Positions 7,655 through 16,565 of a stretch of 64,000 nt of DNA are shown here, piece by piece. Below the pieces are notes generated by a model that worked only from the letters and a program-made list of their open reading frames with translations, had not been told where the DNA came from and ran no database searches. A program made the translations under genes and the position numbers. How positions within the stretch are numbered: the first letter of the stretch is position 1; the number at the start of each line of letters is the position of its first letter. This DNA comes from an uncultured bacterium (GTDB taxonomy: Bacteria; Armatimonadota; UBA5829): the NCBI GenBank assembly GCA_938074205.1, contig CALJES010000013.1, positions 26,055 through 90,054 of the forward strand. Reading direction: 5' to 3'.

Positions 7655-9004
7655 GTGATCACTGTGCATACGGCTAGGCGAGTTCTGACTCTGGGTGCGA
7701 TATGTGTTGCCGCGTGGTATTTGGCAGCAGGTGCCGTGCTTGCAGCTCGCACGGTTTATGGGACGTTCGTATCGGCAGTAGGCAATGAAGTCACCCTGCG
7801 GCCTGATGGCGACAACAAGCCAGCTACCTTTTCCATAGCTCCGGGCGCTACCATTCTGAGAGGGCAAGTGGGCAGCGAACTGCGAAAGGCCAAATTGGCA
7901 GAGTTCGGCGCGGGCGACCGCGTGGTGGCTGTAATCAACGACAAAGGCCAGGCGACCTCGCTGAAGGCATACTATTCAATAGCGCGAGGCACGGTTGTCA
8001 CTGTCAAGCCTGATAAGATCTTTTTCCAAGATGGCCGATGGGTTAAGCTTAGGCCAGGCATGCCAGTGGTATTCGGAGACGGATTGGTGGGCAAGGCAGC
8101 CGATCTGAGATCGGGAGCAGAGGTGATATGCAGGGTAAACCCGGTCACCAACGAGGCTTGGACGGTAATTGTAAAGCAGCCTAAAGGCACGAAGGTCTCA
8201 ATAGAGCCATACAAGCCGAACGTTGTCATCACCAAGCCCGTCATTGAGTCGGTAACCTACAGCGCACCGGAGGTCATAAGGCCCCGAGACTGGATAAAAG
8301 TCGTCGTCACTGGCACGCCTGGGGGAAGGGCAGTATGTCAGGTGAAAGGGCTTATACCGAGAACGGTAATGCAGGAAACCTCCCCAGGCGTGTATGTTGC
8401 CCACGTGCAGGTGCCCAGCAACAAGGTGGTAAAAGGTGAGCCGCTGGTCGCATATCTAACCGTTGGCGGAGTGGACGCCGTTCCCGTTCAGGCGAGCAAA
8501 CTGATCAGCGTAACGACCGAGCCCACAGAGGAGGTCGCCAAACCGCCAGCCGACATGATAGTTCCCCAGCCAGAGCCGGAACCAGTGCAAGAGGAAAAGC
8601 CTGAGGCGCCTGCGTCTCAACCCCCGGCGGTTACAACCCCACCTGATACCCCTGTGGAACAGCCGAAAGTTGACAAGCCGCGTCCGAAGAGGCCCGTAGT
8701 CATAATATCCCCTTATCCGGGGACAAAGATAAAGCGAGCGCTGACTATAACCGGCACTGCAGAGCCCGCATCTGAAGTGATGGTGACAGTTACATATACC
8801 AACGGCCTTTCCGGCATACTGAACATTTCCGGTCAGGTGACGTCTCAGCTTGTCGCGGCAGGATCCGACGGGCAGTTCCGGCTGGGGCCGATTCCATTGG
8901 AAGGGCCGCTAGCCACGAGGGGGCTGCTATTTACGATAAAGGCCTATTATCCCGATTCGGCACAGCAAGCTGCTTACGTGTATGCATTCGGCGATCGGGA
9001 CTGA
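7655..9004 (+). CDS. Secreted protein with DUF5666-like repeats, Ig-like and Pro-rich regions
   Basis: The frame starts with GTG at 7655 (a second GTG at 7664 is possible; no strong ribosome site). A signal peptide covers about the first 32 residues (LGAICVAAWYLAAGAVLAA). Two consecutive OB-like beta domains follow (VYGTFVSAVGNEVTLRPDGD and ARGTVVTVKPDKIFFQDGRW), like the DUF5666 module. A strand-rich region lies at about 200-285, then a Pro/Glu/Val-rich linker at about 295-345. A C-terminal domain starting VVIISPYPGTKIKRALTITG looks like a bacterial Ig domain. No enzymatic motif is visible. It is divergent from phnD and convergent with the permease gene that follows. Function unknown; exported envelope protein is as far as the sequence goes. 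Confidence 0.7.
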   Translation: MITVHTARRVLTLGAICVAAWYLAAGAVLAARTVYGTFVSAVGNEVTLRPDGDNKPATFSIAPGATILRGQVGSELRKAKLAEFGAGDRVVAVINDKGQATSLKAYYSIARGTVVTVKPDKIFFQDGRWVKLRPGMPVVFGDGLVGKAADLRSGAEVICRVNPVTNEAWTVIVKQPKGTKVSIEPYKPNVVITKPVIESVTYSAPEVIRPRDWIKVVVTGTPGGRAVCQVKGLIPRTVMQETSPGVYVAHVQVPSNKVVKGEPLVAYLTVGGVDAVPVQASKLISVTTEPTEEVAKPPADMIVPQPEPEPVQEEKPEAPASQPPAVTTPPDTPVEQPKVDKPRPKRPVVIISPYPGTKIKRALTITGTAEPASEVMVTVTYTNGLSGILNISGQVTSQLVAAGSDGQFRLGPIPLEGPLATRGLLFTIKAYYPDSAQQAAYVYAFGDRD

Positions 9005-9061
9005 CTGCCTGCCGGACGATACGCGCCAACACAGCACTCTTTTGATCTCGGGCACGCCGGA

Positions 9062-10939
9062 CTATTTGTAGCTCGGTATTATGATTCCGCGCATGATCAC
9101 GTTCTGCGCGAATATGAATACGAGCAGCGTAGGGATAGCAGCCACCGTCAGTGCCGCCATCGTCACATACTGAGGGGCCGAAATCTGCAGTTGATACAGC
9201 CACACCATCATAGTCCACATCTTCGGGTCTTGGCAGACCAACATGGCATACATAAACGCCCCGTAAGCCGATGTAAATGACTGCAGCGCAATTACCGCAA
9301 ATATTGGCTTACTCATCGGGATAGTAATCTTTCGGAACATCAGCGCCTCGCTGGCACCGTCGATAATTCCTGCCTCGTAGAGCTCTTTGGGAAGGCTGTC
9401 GAAAAAGCCTTTAAGCAGGAATATCGCGTATCCATTGGCCATACCCGGCAGAATCAAAGCCCAATATGTGTTGAGGAGATGAAACTGCTTCAATAGCAGA
9501 AAGCTCGGAATCATCGCAACCTCTGCGGGGAACGCCATGGTTGCCAGCAAGAAAAGCAGCACCTTGTATGCGTAGGGCAGATTGTATCGCGACAGGGCGT
9601 ATGCGCAAAGGGGATTGACGATCAAATGCGTCAGGATAACCGCAGCGCAGAAAATGACCGTATTGAGCACTGCTCTACCGTGCAGCAAAATGTAGCTGAT
9701 AACCACTCCGTAGTTGCGGGTCAGGAAGTCCTTGCGGATTGCCGATGCGTTTTCGATAACGTGGCAGTAGTCGGCCGCGTAAACCGGAGGCGTTATTTCC
9801 AGATATGAACGATACTTCGTGCCGAACGCTTTGTTAACGGCCTCGATACTGCCGAATTCGCTTTGAAGGTGTTCTCGGTAGAGATTCTCGGTATTTGCGG
9901 CACGCACGTATTGGATGGGCAGTCGCTTTGCAACGAAGTCCATCCAGTCGACGAGGGAACTTCCACCCAGGGGCACTCTCCTAGGAAGCTGCAATTCTTC
10001 AAACGATGCGTAATGCAAGTTATGACGCCTGTTCAACTCGGCGATATTGCCCTTGTAGCGCTCCCTCAGGAAGTCACGGTATGCGTAAACCGCCTCGGGT
10101 GCAACCCTCAGATACCTAAGGGGCAGTACCTCGCGGACAAACTTCTCCCAATCCCTTCTTTGAGCCGGATGCTTTGGCGCGGATGGGGGAAGATGAATCT
10201 GGCGAAAGTCGGTGTAGCTGGTCCCCCACGCAGCGTTTAGCCTCGAGATATTATTTTCGTATACAGCATCTCTCAAGAAAGCGCCAAACGCAGGATCCAT
10301 CATTATCGGTCGCATGAAATAGCTGGGTAGCCGTGACTTAAAGGCCAACCACTCACGCATCTTCGGCGAGTTGTCTGGCTCCCACTCGCGCATCTTGAAC
10401 CTTTCGAAAGGCGTGTATACGGTTTGGAAGCTTTCGTTCTCCTCGAGGTAGGTCTTGTTGAGTAGTCGAATATCGTTTCTGAACCGCTTCCTACAATACG
10501 CGCGGTATAGGTCGAGCAGCTTGCTCGGCGACTGCATGTATCCTTCGAAACCTGCCTGCTTGTAGTTGGCAGGCAACCCAAGGACAAAGCGTTCCCAATC
10601 TCGCACCTGACGGCGAACCTGCTTGGACCGCGGATTGATGCTAGGCGGCTTTATGTCTTCGATTTTCGCGAAGTCCGTGCCATAGTATTGATTTATGAGG
10701 TCTATATCGCCAGCGTAGCGGTCTTCGGCATACTTGGGGAACAGAGCATCATCGTCGTAAACGTAACGAGGGACTATTCTATAGCTGTTGACGTCCGCAC
10801 CGCTGGTTATAGAAGATGCCAGCATCAACAAAAACGGATACACCATCGTCACCGCACCCGCCGAGAGGGCAATATACAGCCCCGCTATAACAAGGCGCAG
10901 TTTCCAGCTTTTTCTGCCGCAGGTTGGTATTATCGCCAT
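9062..10939 (-). CDS. MalG-family sugar ABC permease with about 340-residue repeat insertion
   Basis: Residues about 410-625 are a normal carbohydrate ABC permease of the MalG type, with membrane segments and an EAA loop (ELYEAGIIDGASEALMFRKI, then TIPMSKP). The first membrane segment is at about 15-42. Between them sit some 340 residues, presumably extracytoplasmic, made of about five repeats of roughly 70 residues starting near 69, 144, 217, 285 and 353. Each has the pattern FLxxxYxxxIxxLNxxxGTxYxxF, a Pro, and then DWxxFVxxxLPxxY. The LNxxWGTxY motif resembles a helical motif in GH42-type glycosidases. MalG proteins are usually about 280 residues. It lies 62 bases downstream of the binding-protein-permease fusion and must form the second half of that transporter. 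Confidence 0.88.
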   Translation of the reverse strand: MAIIPTCGRKSWKLRLVIAGLYIALSAGAVTMVYPFLLMLASSITSGADVNSYRIVPRYVYDDDALFPKYAEDRYAGDIDLINQYYGTDFAKIEDIKPPSINPRSKQVRRQVRDWERFVLGLPANYKQAGFEGYMQSPSKLLDLYRAYCRKRFRNDIRLLNKTYLEENESFQTVYTPFERFKMREWEPDNSPKMREWLAFKSRLPSYFMRPIMMDPAFGAFLRDAVYENNISRLNAAWGTSYTDFRQIHLPPSAPKHPAQRRDWEKFVREVLPLRYLRVAPEAVYAYRDFLRERYKGNIAELNRRHNLHYASFEELQLPRRVPLGGSSLVDWMDFVAKRLPIQYVRAANTENLYREHLQSEFGSIEAVNKAFGTKYRSYLEITPPVYAADYCHVIENASAIRKDFLTRNYGVVISYILLHGRAVLNTVIFCAAVILTHLIVNPLCAYALSRYNLPYAYKVLLFLLATMAFPAEVAMIPSFLLLKQFHLLNTYWALILPGMANGYAIFLLKGFFDSLPKELYEAGIIDGASEALMFRKITIPMSKPIFAVIALQSFTSAYGAFMYAMLVCQDPKMWTMMVWLYQLQISAPQYVTMAALTVAAIPTLLVFIFAQNVIMRGIIIPSYK

Positions 10940-11001
10940 ATTAGCCCACTCACATATCGAACGCGCTTGCCAAAATCAAAAACGCCAATGGCAGTAAACC
11001 C

Positions 11002-13446
11002 CTACTGACTGCCCGCAGCCGAAAATCTCACCTCGCGCAGTATTCTCAGTTGATACATCGTAAAGCCTATAAGCAATGTGCCCAGTATCCAAGCCTCAGC
11101 GGTCGCAAACCCAAACTTTAGATACATAAACGCGTTATACCAGATCTCCAGACCCATCACGTGGGTGGCGTAGTTCGGGCCGCCTCCGGTCATCACAAAC
11201 ACGTTTTCCATGGCTTTCGCGGCACCGATAAATGCGCCTACAAAGTTGATGATAATGAGAGGCTTGAGCATCGGAAAAACGACGTGTCTTACCTTAGTCC
11301 ATATACCGGCGCCATCCACATCGGCCGCCTCATACATCTCCTCTGGGATACTCTTCAAAGCAGCCAGATAAATGATGCTTCCAGGGCCTGCCCCTGCCCA
11401 GATTACGGGAATAATTACACAGAGCATGGCAAGTTTGGGATCCGAAAGCCACATCTGCGGCTCGATGTGGAGGTAGCTGAGTATTGTATTAAACAACCCC
11501 GAAGGGCTGGGGTCGTAGAACCATTTCCACAAGAACATTATCACGAGGCCGCTGGTCACAGCCGGAAGGTAGTAGAGCGTCCTGAAAAACATCTTGCCCT
11601 TAGGGACTTCCGCCAGCATCAAAGCCAAAATTATAGGAACGAAAAACCCCATCCCCAGATACATCAACACATAGACAAAGCTGTTTTTCAACCCGAACCA
11701 GAACGTATCCGTGCCCAGAACCTCGACGAAGTTATTCAGCCCGACAAACCTGCTGCCCCCCAGGATTCGAAAGTCCTGGAAAGCCATCAACATGCCCCGC
11801 AGCAAGGGGTAGTACGCCCAGGTGAGTATCGCAAGAACTGCTGGGAGCATGAACACCCAGGCCACAATGTGGGTTTTGACGCTTATTCTGGTTATGGCGT
11901 CCGGGTCGTAGCCAGTCTCTGCCTGGCTCTTTGCCGCAGTGCGTACTTGTCGAGTGACTAGGATGGCAATGGCGGCAAGCATAGATAAAACGACCGCCCA
12001 AGCAAGAGTGCGCCTCTTGCGAAGCTCGCCAGGAGGGGTATAGCCCAGGAGTTTCCTATTGATGCGCTCTGCACAGGCATCCAGAAGCTTCTTGGGGTCT
12101 AGACTGGGGTTAGCATAGATGGCTTGCATCGGCGCATCCATCATCGTGTAGATCATCTCGCAGTTGGGGCCGTTCGGCTCGGGCCTGCCGTGTTTGAATG
12201 CGTCCACGCTGGCCTCAAGCCAGGACCTTGGTATTTCCGGCACGTACTCTGAATAGCCGTATTTTATGAGCTTATCGGGTTGGACGTATTTCCACATTCC
12301 GCTTTCCACGTAACTTCTAGTGCGAATCTCATCCGCCTTGGGTCCGCTCATAAACTTGATGTATTCCCAGGCTGCGCGGCGGACTCGCGGATCCTTTATC
12401 TGCGTGGACATCCCCCACATTCCGGCGTTGATCTCGTTTGCCTTAATGCCGGTGGGTCCGGCTGGCAGGGGCGCAATGCCGAGGAGGGCAGGGTTCAGAT
12501 CAGAGGTCGTGGTCACCATTTCGAAAGAGTAGGCAAACCACATCGCTATCTTACCCTGCCTAATGTCCTGGCTGGCGGTGTTGGTCACTTTTGCGACGCC
12601 GTAGTAGACCTTGCCGTTACGGGTCCATTTGCCCTTCGTAAGTTTCCTATAGAACTCGAGAGCTTTTACGCCGGCCGGCGAATTGAAAACCGCCCTGTAT
12701 TTGCCGTCTTTGCCGCGCTCGATTACCTCGCCGCCTGCCTGCCATATGAAGTCGGTGAGATACCACGAACCTGCCGTCTGCGGAAAATAGAAGCCCCATT
12801 GACCCTTTTCAGGTATTGTCAGCTTCTTCGCATATTCGTAGAACTCGTCCCAGTTGCGCGGTGGCTTATTCGGGTCAAGGCCAGCATCGCGAAACAGATC
12901 CTTGCGATAGTAAAGCGCCATGGCACACTGGAACCACGGAATGCAGTAGACATGGCCATCCACCGTAATGACTTCTCGAATTTTGGGGTGCACTCGCTCG
13001 ATGACCTGTGGGTCTTCCTTTATGAACTCATCCAGCGGCTGTAGAAAGTTCTGAGCGATGTAGGTGTGCAGTTTGCGGAAGTTGACATAGAAAACGTCGG
13101 GTGCAGTGCCCCCAGCCATTGCCAAAAGGAAGCTCGATTCTGAGGCAGGGCCCTGTATTTGCAACCCGCTGGAGCTCACGATCTCGATTTCTGGGTGCTG
13201 CCTTTGAAATTCCTCGAACACTGCGCGCGTAGAGCGCGCCCAAGGCGAGGGATCATCCTTTCGGGGAACCCCCCAAGCCCCTCCCCAGAGGCGAAGTTTT
13301 ACCTTTCCATTCGCTGAGTTAGGCTTGCCGCCTGGAGCCGCCGATGCCGGAAGCCAAGCAACAGCAGATAGAACTGTCACGACTACGGAAAGGACTGCGG
13401 TTAGTCGGAGGATTGAACGGTGGCGCAAGCCGAATACTGTAAACAT
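11002..13446 (-). CDS. Fused sugar-binding protein and MalF-family ABC permease
   Basis: One 814-residue frame joins two normally separate parts. After a signal sequence (about 1-37), residues 47-460 are an extracellular solute-binding protein of the carbohydrate family (KLRLWGGAWGVP, EFQRQHPEIEIVS, GGTAPDVFYVNFRKL, MALYYRKDLFRDAGLDP, ending near LGYTPPGELRKRR). A membrane segment at about 480-498 follows. Residues about 523-814 are a MalF-type permease with its EAA loop (MYEAADVDGAGIWTKVRHVVFP). Importers normally have separate binding protein and permease chains; here the binding domain is tethered. The ATPase is not nearby and may be a shared MsmK-type protein elsewhere. Its promoter faces the GH106 rhamnosidase gene, which suggests a glycan-derived substrate. 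Confidence 0.93.
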   Translation of the reverse strand: MFTVFGLRHRSILRLTAVLSVVVTVLSAVAWLPASAAPGGKPNSANGKVKLRLWGGAWGVPRKDDPSPWARSTRAVFEEFQRQHPEIEIVSSSGLQIQGPASESSFLLAMAGGTAPDVFYVNFRKLHTYIAQNFLQPLDEFIKEDPQVIERVHPKIREVITVDGHVYCIPWFQCAMALYYRKDLFRDAGLDPNKPPRNWDEFYEYAKKLTIPEKGQWGFYFPQTAGSWYLTDFIWQAGGEVIERGKDGKYRAVFNSPAGVKALEFYRKLTKGKWTRNGKVYYGVAKVTNTASQDIRQGKIAMWFAYSFEMVTTTSDLNPALLGIAPLPAGPTGIKANEINAGMWGMSTQIKDPRVRRAAWEYIKFMSGPKADEIRTRSYVESGMWKYVQPDKLIKYGYSEYVPEIPRSWLEASVDAFKHGRPEPNGPNCEMIYTMMDAPMQAIYANPSLDPKKLLDACAERINRKLLGYTPPGELRKRRTLAWAVVLSMLAAIAILVTRQVRTAAKSQAETGYDPDAITRISVKTHIVAWVFMLPAVLAILTWAYYPLLRGMLMAFQDFRILGGSRFVGLNNFVEVLGTDTFWFGLKNSFVYVLMYLGMGFFVPIILALMLAEVPKGKMFFRTLYYLPAVTSGLVIMFLWKWFYDPSPSGLFNTILSYLHIEPQMWLSDPKLAMLCVIIPVIWAGAGPGSIIYLAALKSIPEEMYEAADVDGAGIWTKVRHVVFPMLKPLIIINFVGAFIGAAKAMENVFVMTGGGPNYATHVMGLEIWYNAFMYLKFGFATAEAWILGTLLIGFTMYQLRILREVRFSAAGSQ

Positions 13447-13457
13447 CTGACGACATC

Positions 13458-13487
13458 AGTATAATTCTGCTGATTCGGCTCAGTCAA
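13458..13487 (-). promoter_or_regulatory. Sigma-70-type promoter of the fused transporter gene
   Basis: On the minus strand, TTGACT (13487-13482) is followed after 18 bases by TATACT (13463-13458). Both boxes match the consensus at five of six bases. The -10 box ends 11 bases before the ATG at 13446, so transcription would begin only about five bases before the start codon. No Shine-Dalgarno sequence is present, consistent with a nearly leaderless message. Confidence 0.6.
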
Positions 13488-13527
13488 CAAAGCGCCCAGG
13501 CTCAAATCCGAGCGGACGTATACTGGG

Positions 13528-13558
13528 TTTACACAAATCTGAGCTGGCCAGGTACAAT
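13528..13558 (+). promoter_or_regulatory. Candidate promoter of the GH106 gene, leaderless geometry
   Basis: TTTACA at 13528-13533 and TACAAT at 13553-13558 are separated by 19 bases. Only seven bases separate the -10 box from the ATG at 13566, so the predicted first transcribed base is at or next to the start codon. There is no ribosome-binding site upstream of that ATG. The boxes are back to back with the divergent promoter of the ABC transporter, allowing shared control. Confidence 0.5.
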
Positions 13559-13565
13559 TGCGTGT

Positions 13566-16307
13566 ATGACTATCAGCAAGGAAGCATTTGCAAACCCGCC
13601 GGCTGAGTACCGCCCAATACCGTTCTGGTTTTGGAACTCCAAGCTGCGTGCAGATGAGATCGAGCTCCAGATTCGCGAGTTCCACGAACGAGGGCTGGGC
13701 GGTTTCTTTGTGCACGGCAGGTTTGGCCTCGAAACGCAGTATTTGTCCGGCGAGTGGCTGGATCTGGTAGAGCACGCCGTCAAAACTGCAGCCGCGCTCG
13801 GTATGCAGGTATGGCTATATGACGAGAACGGCTTCCCCAGCGGCATCGGCGACCTGAAAGTCAGCCGAGTTAGAAAGTTCCGTCCAAAGTTAGCAAAACT
13901 GGAAGACGACGGCAGGTATGTATTCGAAACCCTGGAACACCCAAACGATATCATCTTCGGCATTGACTATCTAAACCCAGAAGCCGTAAAAGCCTTCTTC
14001 GATCTCACATTGGACGCATATGAAAAAGCCCTCGGCAAGTACTTCGGAAAGGCCATCAAAGGCATATTCACCGACGAGCCCACCCTCCTGCCTTGGCACC
14101 ACGACGTTAACTGGTACGGCCAGCTCAAGCACACGCGCGTCGTCATATGGAACGAGCAGATAGAAAGGCGGATGCGCGACCGCACTGGAATGTGCGCAGA
14201 AGAGGTGCTTGCGCACCTGTTTCGCGACATCAACGAACAATCGGGCGAAGTCCGGCAGACGTTTTGGGAGGAAGTAGCCGAACTATACGTCAACACGTTC
14301 TTCAAGCCATACGCCGAGTGGTGCCAAAAGCGAGGTCTCATACTCACAGGACACGTGCTCTTTGAGGAAGGGCTCTACCTCAACACGCTATTTCAAGCCG
14401 ACTTTCCCCAGGTGATAAGCCAACTGCACATGCCCGGCACAGATCACCTCGGCGAGATTACCGAAATCCCTTACGGAGGGTTTGAAAACACACCCCAGCA
14501 CCTGACCAATGTGCAGGGTCAAAAGCTCGTATCCTCCATTGCCCACTTGATGAGCAGGAAAACAGTGCTAAGCGAAACTTACGGCTGCGCCGGCTGGAAA
14601 CTCTCATTTGAAAAGATGAAGTGGATAATCGACTGGCAGTATAGCCTGGGTATCAACTTCCTGTGCCCGCACGCGTGTTTCTATTCGATCGAGGGTTTCA
14701 GAAAGTGGGATGCTCCTCCCTCGCACAACCACATGACCGGCTGGAAGCAATACCGGCGATTTGCAGACTACGTGGGCAGGCTATCCTATTTGCTTCGGCA
14801 GGGCACACACGTCGCCAAGGTGGCCCTTTATTACCCTATGCGCGAATTTCGCAAGTGCTATAGGGTGGGAACGGAAGGCGAACTGGATCGTCAGATCAGC
14901 GACACATTCGACCTGTGCTCCAGTGAGCTTCTTAGATTGCATTTCGACTATGACATCCTGCCGGAATCGTTTCTTGCAGGGGCGCGCGTGCACGAAGGCT
15001 GCATTTGCGCCGGTGACGAGCGCTACGAGGTGCTTATAGCGCCCGAATCTGTGCTAGCAACGCCCGCGGGCTCAGTTGTGCGCCTTTTCGAGCAGCAGGG
15101 CGGTAAATGGGTTCGCCCGCCTATGGTGACCGGCGAGTCGAGCCGCCCAGCAATCCGGAAATTTCTCGCAGAAGCCCTGCGTTCAGCAGTGGTGCCAGAC
15201 GTTCAGATCTCCTCGCTGGAACAGGAAAAATCACAGGCCGTTCTTTATGTCCACCGCCAGCAGAAAAGCAAGCATGTCTTCTTCTTTGCCAACACTTCGG
15301 ATTCTGCAGTGGATGCCGAGTTGAGTCTGGAGGTCGTCGGAAATCCTGAGCTGTGGAACCCGGAAACCGGCGAAGTCAGCAATTGCGAAACGGCACGAGA
15401 GGAACACGGCAGATTGATAATCGGCCATTCGTTTCCGCCTTACGGCTCGGCAGTCTATGTAATCGACACGCAAAACCAGCCACAAGACCGCCCTAGTTTT
15501 CATATCGAGCCTAGGTGCATAGAACTTGCGGTGCTTCCAGATGAATGGAGGTTTGAAATCGAGGATCTTAACGCCCTTCCGCTGACGAGGTTTCACCTAA
15601 ACATCCGCCAGGAAGGCGAAGGAACAACTTACACCTACTCGGCGTCATTCCTATGCAAGCACATTCCGGAGAAGCTGTTTCTGATGCTGGATGACGTTGA
15701 ACATAGGTCTTCACTGAGGGGCGGGATGGACTTAACCGTCAGGGTGAACGACACCGAGTGGCACAGACCGCAGTTCGGCTGCTATCTGGACAAGGGGTTC
15801 AAAGCTTTGGACATCCGACAGGCCGTCTGCCTAGGCGAGAATAACCTTGCAATAACAATCAGGCACTGTGCATGGTCCGGCCAGCCCCACGTGCTCACGG
15901 CACCGCCTGCTCTTTTGGGCAGCTTCGCTTGCGATCCGGAAAAAACCGCTCTGCTGGCTCCGGTATCAACCGCGGCCGCCGGTTCATGGACCGAATTCGG
16001 CTACCCTTTCTACTCCGGAACAGCTTCTTATAGCCAGGTTTTCAGCCTGCCGGAGCTTCCTGAGGAAAGCAGAATCCTTATATCGGTGGACGATGTTAAA
16101 GACATGCTCGAGATAACGGTGAACGGATCATCTGCCGAGACGCGATTGTGGAGGCCTTGGGAAGCGGACGTAACCGATCTTCTAGCACCCGGCACAAACG
16201 AACTAACCCTGCGAGTGACAAACTCCAGGGCAAACTTCCTAGAAGCAACCCCCCACCCGTCGGGGTTGATGGGCTCTGTCAGGCTAGTCGCGCGGATGAA
16301 GGTTTGA
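13566..16307 (+). CDS. GH106-type alpha-L-rhamnosidase-like glycoside hydrolase, cytoplasmic
   Basis: This 913-residue protein shows the N-terminal pattern of the GH106/alpha-L-rhamnosidase-like family: PFWFWNSKLRADEIELQI, GLGGFFVHGRFGLETQYLS, and MQVWLYDENGFPSGI. Further conserved-looking segments are GIFTDEPTLLPWH with candidate acidic residues, and HMTGWKQYRRFADYVGRLSYLL. The last 150 residues (TASYSQVFSLPELPE, ILISVDDVKDMLEITVNG) form a galactose-binding-like beta domain. No signal peptide is present, so it should act on imported oligosaccharides. Known family members release L-rhamnose from rhamnogalacturonan; linkage specificity cannot be read here. L-rhamnose isomerase is encoded at 53231-54463. 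It heads a plus-strand run with the hicB-like and degT genes. Confidence 0.83.
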   Translation: MTISKEAFANPPAEYRPIPFWFWNSKLRADEIELQIREFHERGLGGFFVHGRFGLETQYLSGEWLDLVEHAVKTAAALGMQVWLYDENGFPSGIGDLKVSRVRKFRPKLAKLEDDGRYVFETLEHPNDIIFGIDYLNPEAVKAFFDLTLDAYEKALGKYFGKAIKGIFTDEPTLLPWHHDVNWYGQLKHTRVVIWNEQIERRMRDRTGMCAEEVLAHLFRDINEQSGEVRQTFWEEVAELYVNTFFKPYAEWCQKRGLILTGHVLFEEGLYLNTLFQADFPQVISQLHMPGTDHLGEITEIPYGGFENTPQHLTNVQGQKLVSSIAHLMSRKTVLSETYGCAGWKLSFEKMKWIIDWQYSLGINFLCPHACFYSIEGFRKWDAPPSHNHMTGWKQYRRFADYVGRLSYLLRQGTHVAKVALYYPMREFRKCYRVGTEGELDRQISDTFDLCSSELLRLHFDYDILPESFLAGARVHEGCICAGDERYEVLIAPESVLATPAGSVVRLFEQQGGKWVRPPMVTGESSRPAIRKFLAEALRSAVVPDVQISSLEQEKSQAVLYVHRQQKSKHVFFFANTSDSAVDAELSLEVVGNPELWNPETGEVSNCETAREEHGRLIIGHSFPPYGSAVYVIDTQNQPQDRPSFHIEPRCIELAVLPDEWRFEIEDLNALPLTRFHLNIRQEGEGTTYTYSASFLCKHIPEKLFLMLDDVEHRSSLRGGMDLTVRVNDTEWHRPQFGCYLDKGFKALDIRQAVCLGENNLAITIRHCAWSGQPHVLTAPPALLGSFACDPEKTALLAPVSTAAAGSWTEFGYPFYSGTASYSQVFSLPELPEESRILISVDDVKDMLEITVNGSSAETRLWRPWEADVTDLLAPGTNELTLRVTNSRANFLEATPHPSGLMGSVRLVARMKV

Positions 16308-16323
16308 AGGAGGAAGTTGGCTT

Positions 16324-16545
16324 ATGGGTATGAGGCGTCGTTATAGAGTTGAGGTGACTGCGGACGGCACCGGTTGGATATCAGTTCGAGTGCCAGCGGT
16401 ACCGGAGGTTCAAGTTCAAGCGCATACCCGCGAACAAGCGCTTCAATTCGCGGCGGCGGCTGTGAGCTCATACCTAAAATCTACGGCGGAAGCCGGCAGA
16501 CGGATACCAGACTCCGACGTGGACGCCATCGTGGTAGATATCTAA
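16324..16545 (+). CDS. HicB-like small protein without HicA partner
   Basis: The 73-residue product has the partial RNase-H-like fold of HicB antitoxins: a strand with RYRVEVTADGTGWISVRVP, then VQVQAHTREQALQFAAAAVSSYL. An AGGAGG site lies about ten bases before the ATG. It sits 16 bases after the GH106 gene and 20 bases before the degT gene. There is no HicA toxin (a small basic dsRBD-like protein) on either side, nor a C-terminal DNA-binding domain. It may be an orphan antitoxin-like protein or one repurposed inside a metabolic operon. Confidence 0.72.
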   Translation: MGMRRRYRVEVTADGTGWISVRVPAVPEVQVQAHTREQALQFAAAAVSSYLKSTAEAGRRIPDSDVDAIVVDI

Positions 16546-16565
16546 CAGCCAAGGGGGAAATAAAT

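Noticed and set aside
16374..16565. N-terminal extension of the DegT aminotransferase frame
   Set aside because: It runs through the hicB-like gene in another frame; the start at 16566 has a strong ribosome site and fits the family.
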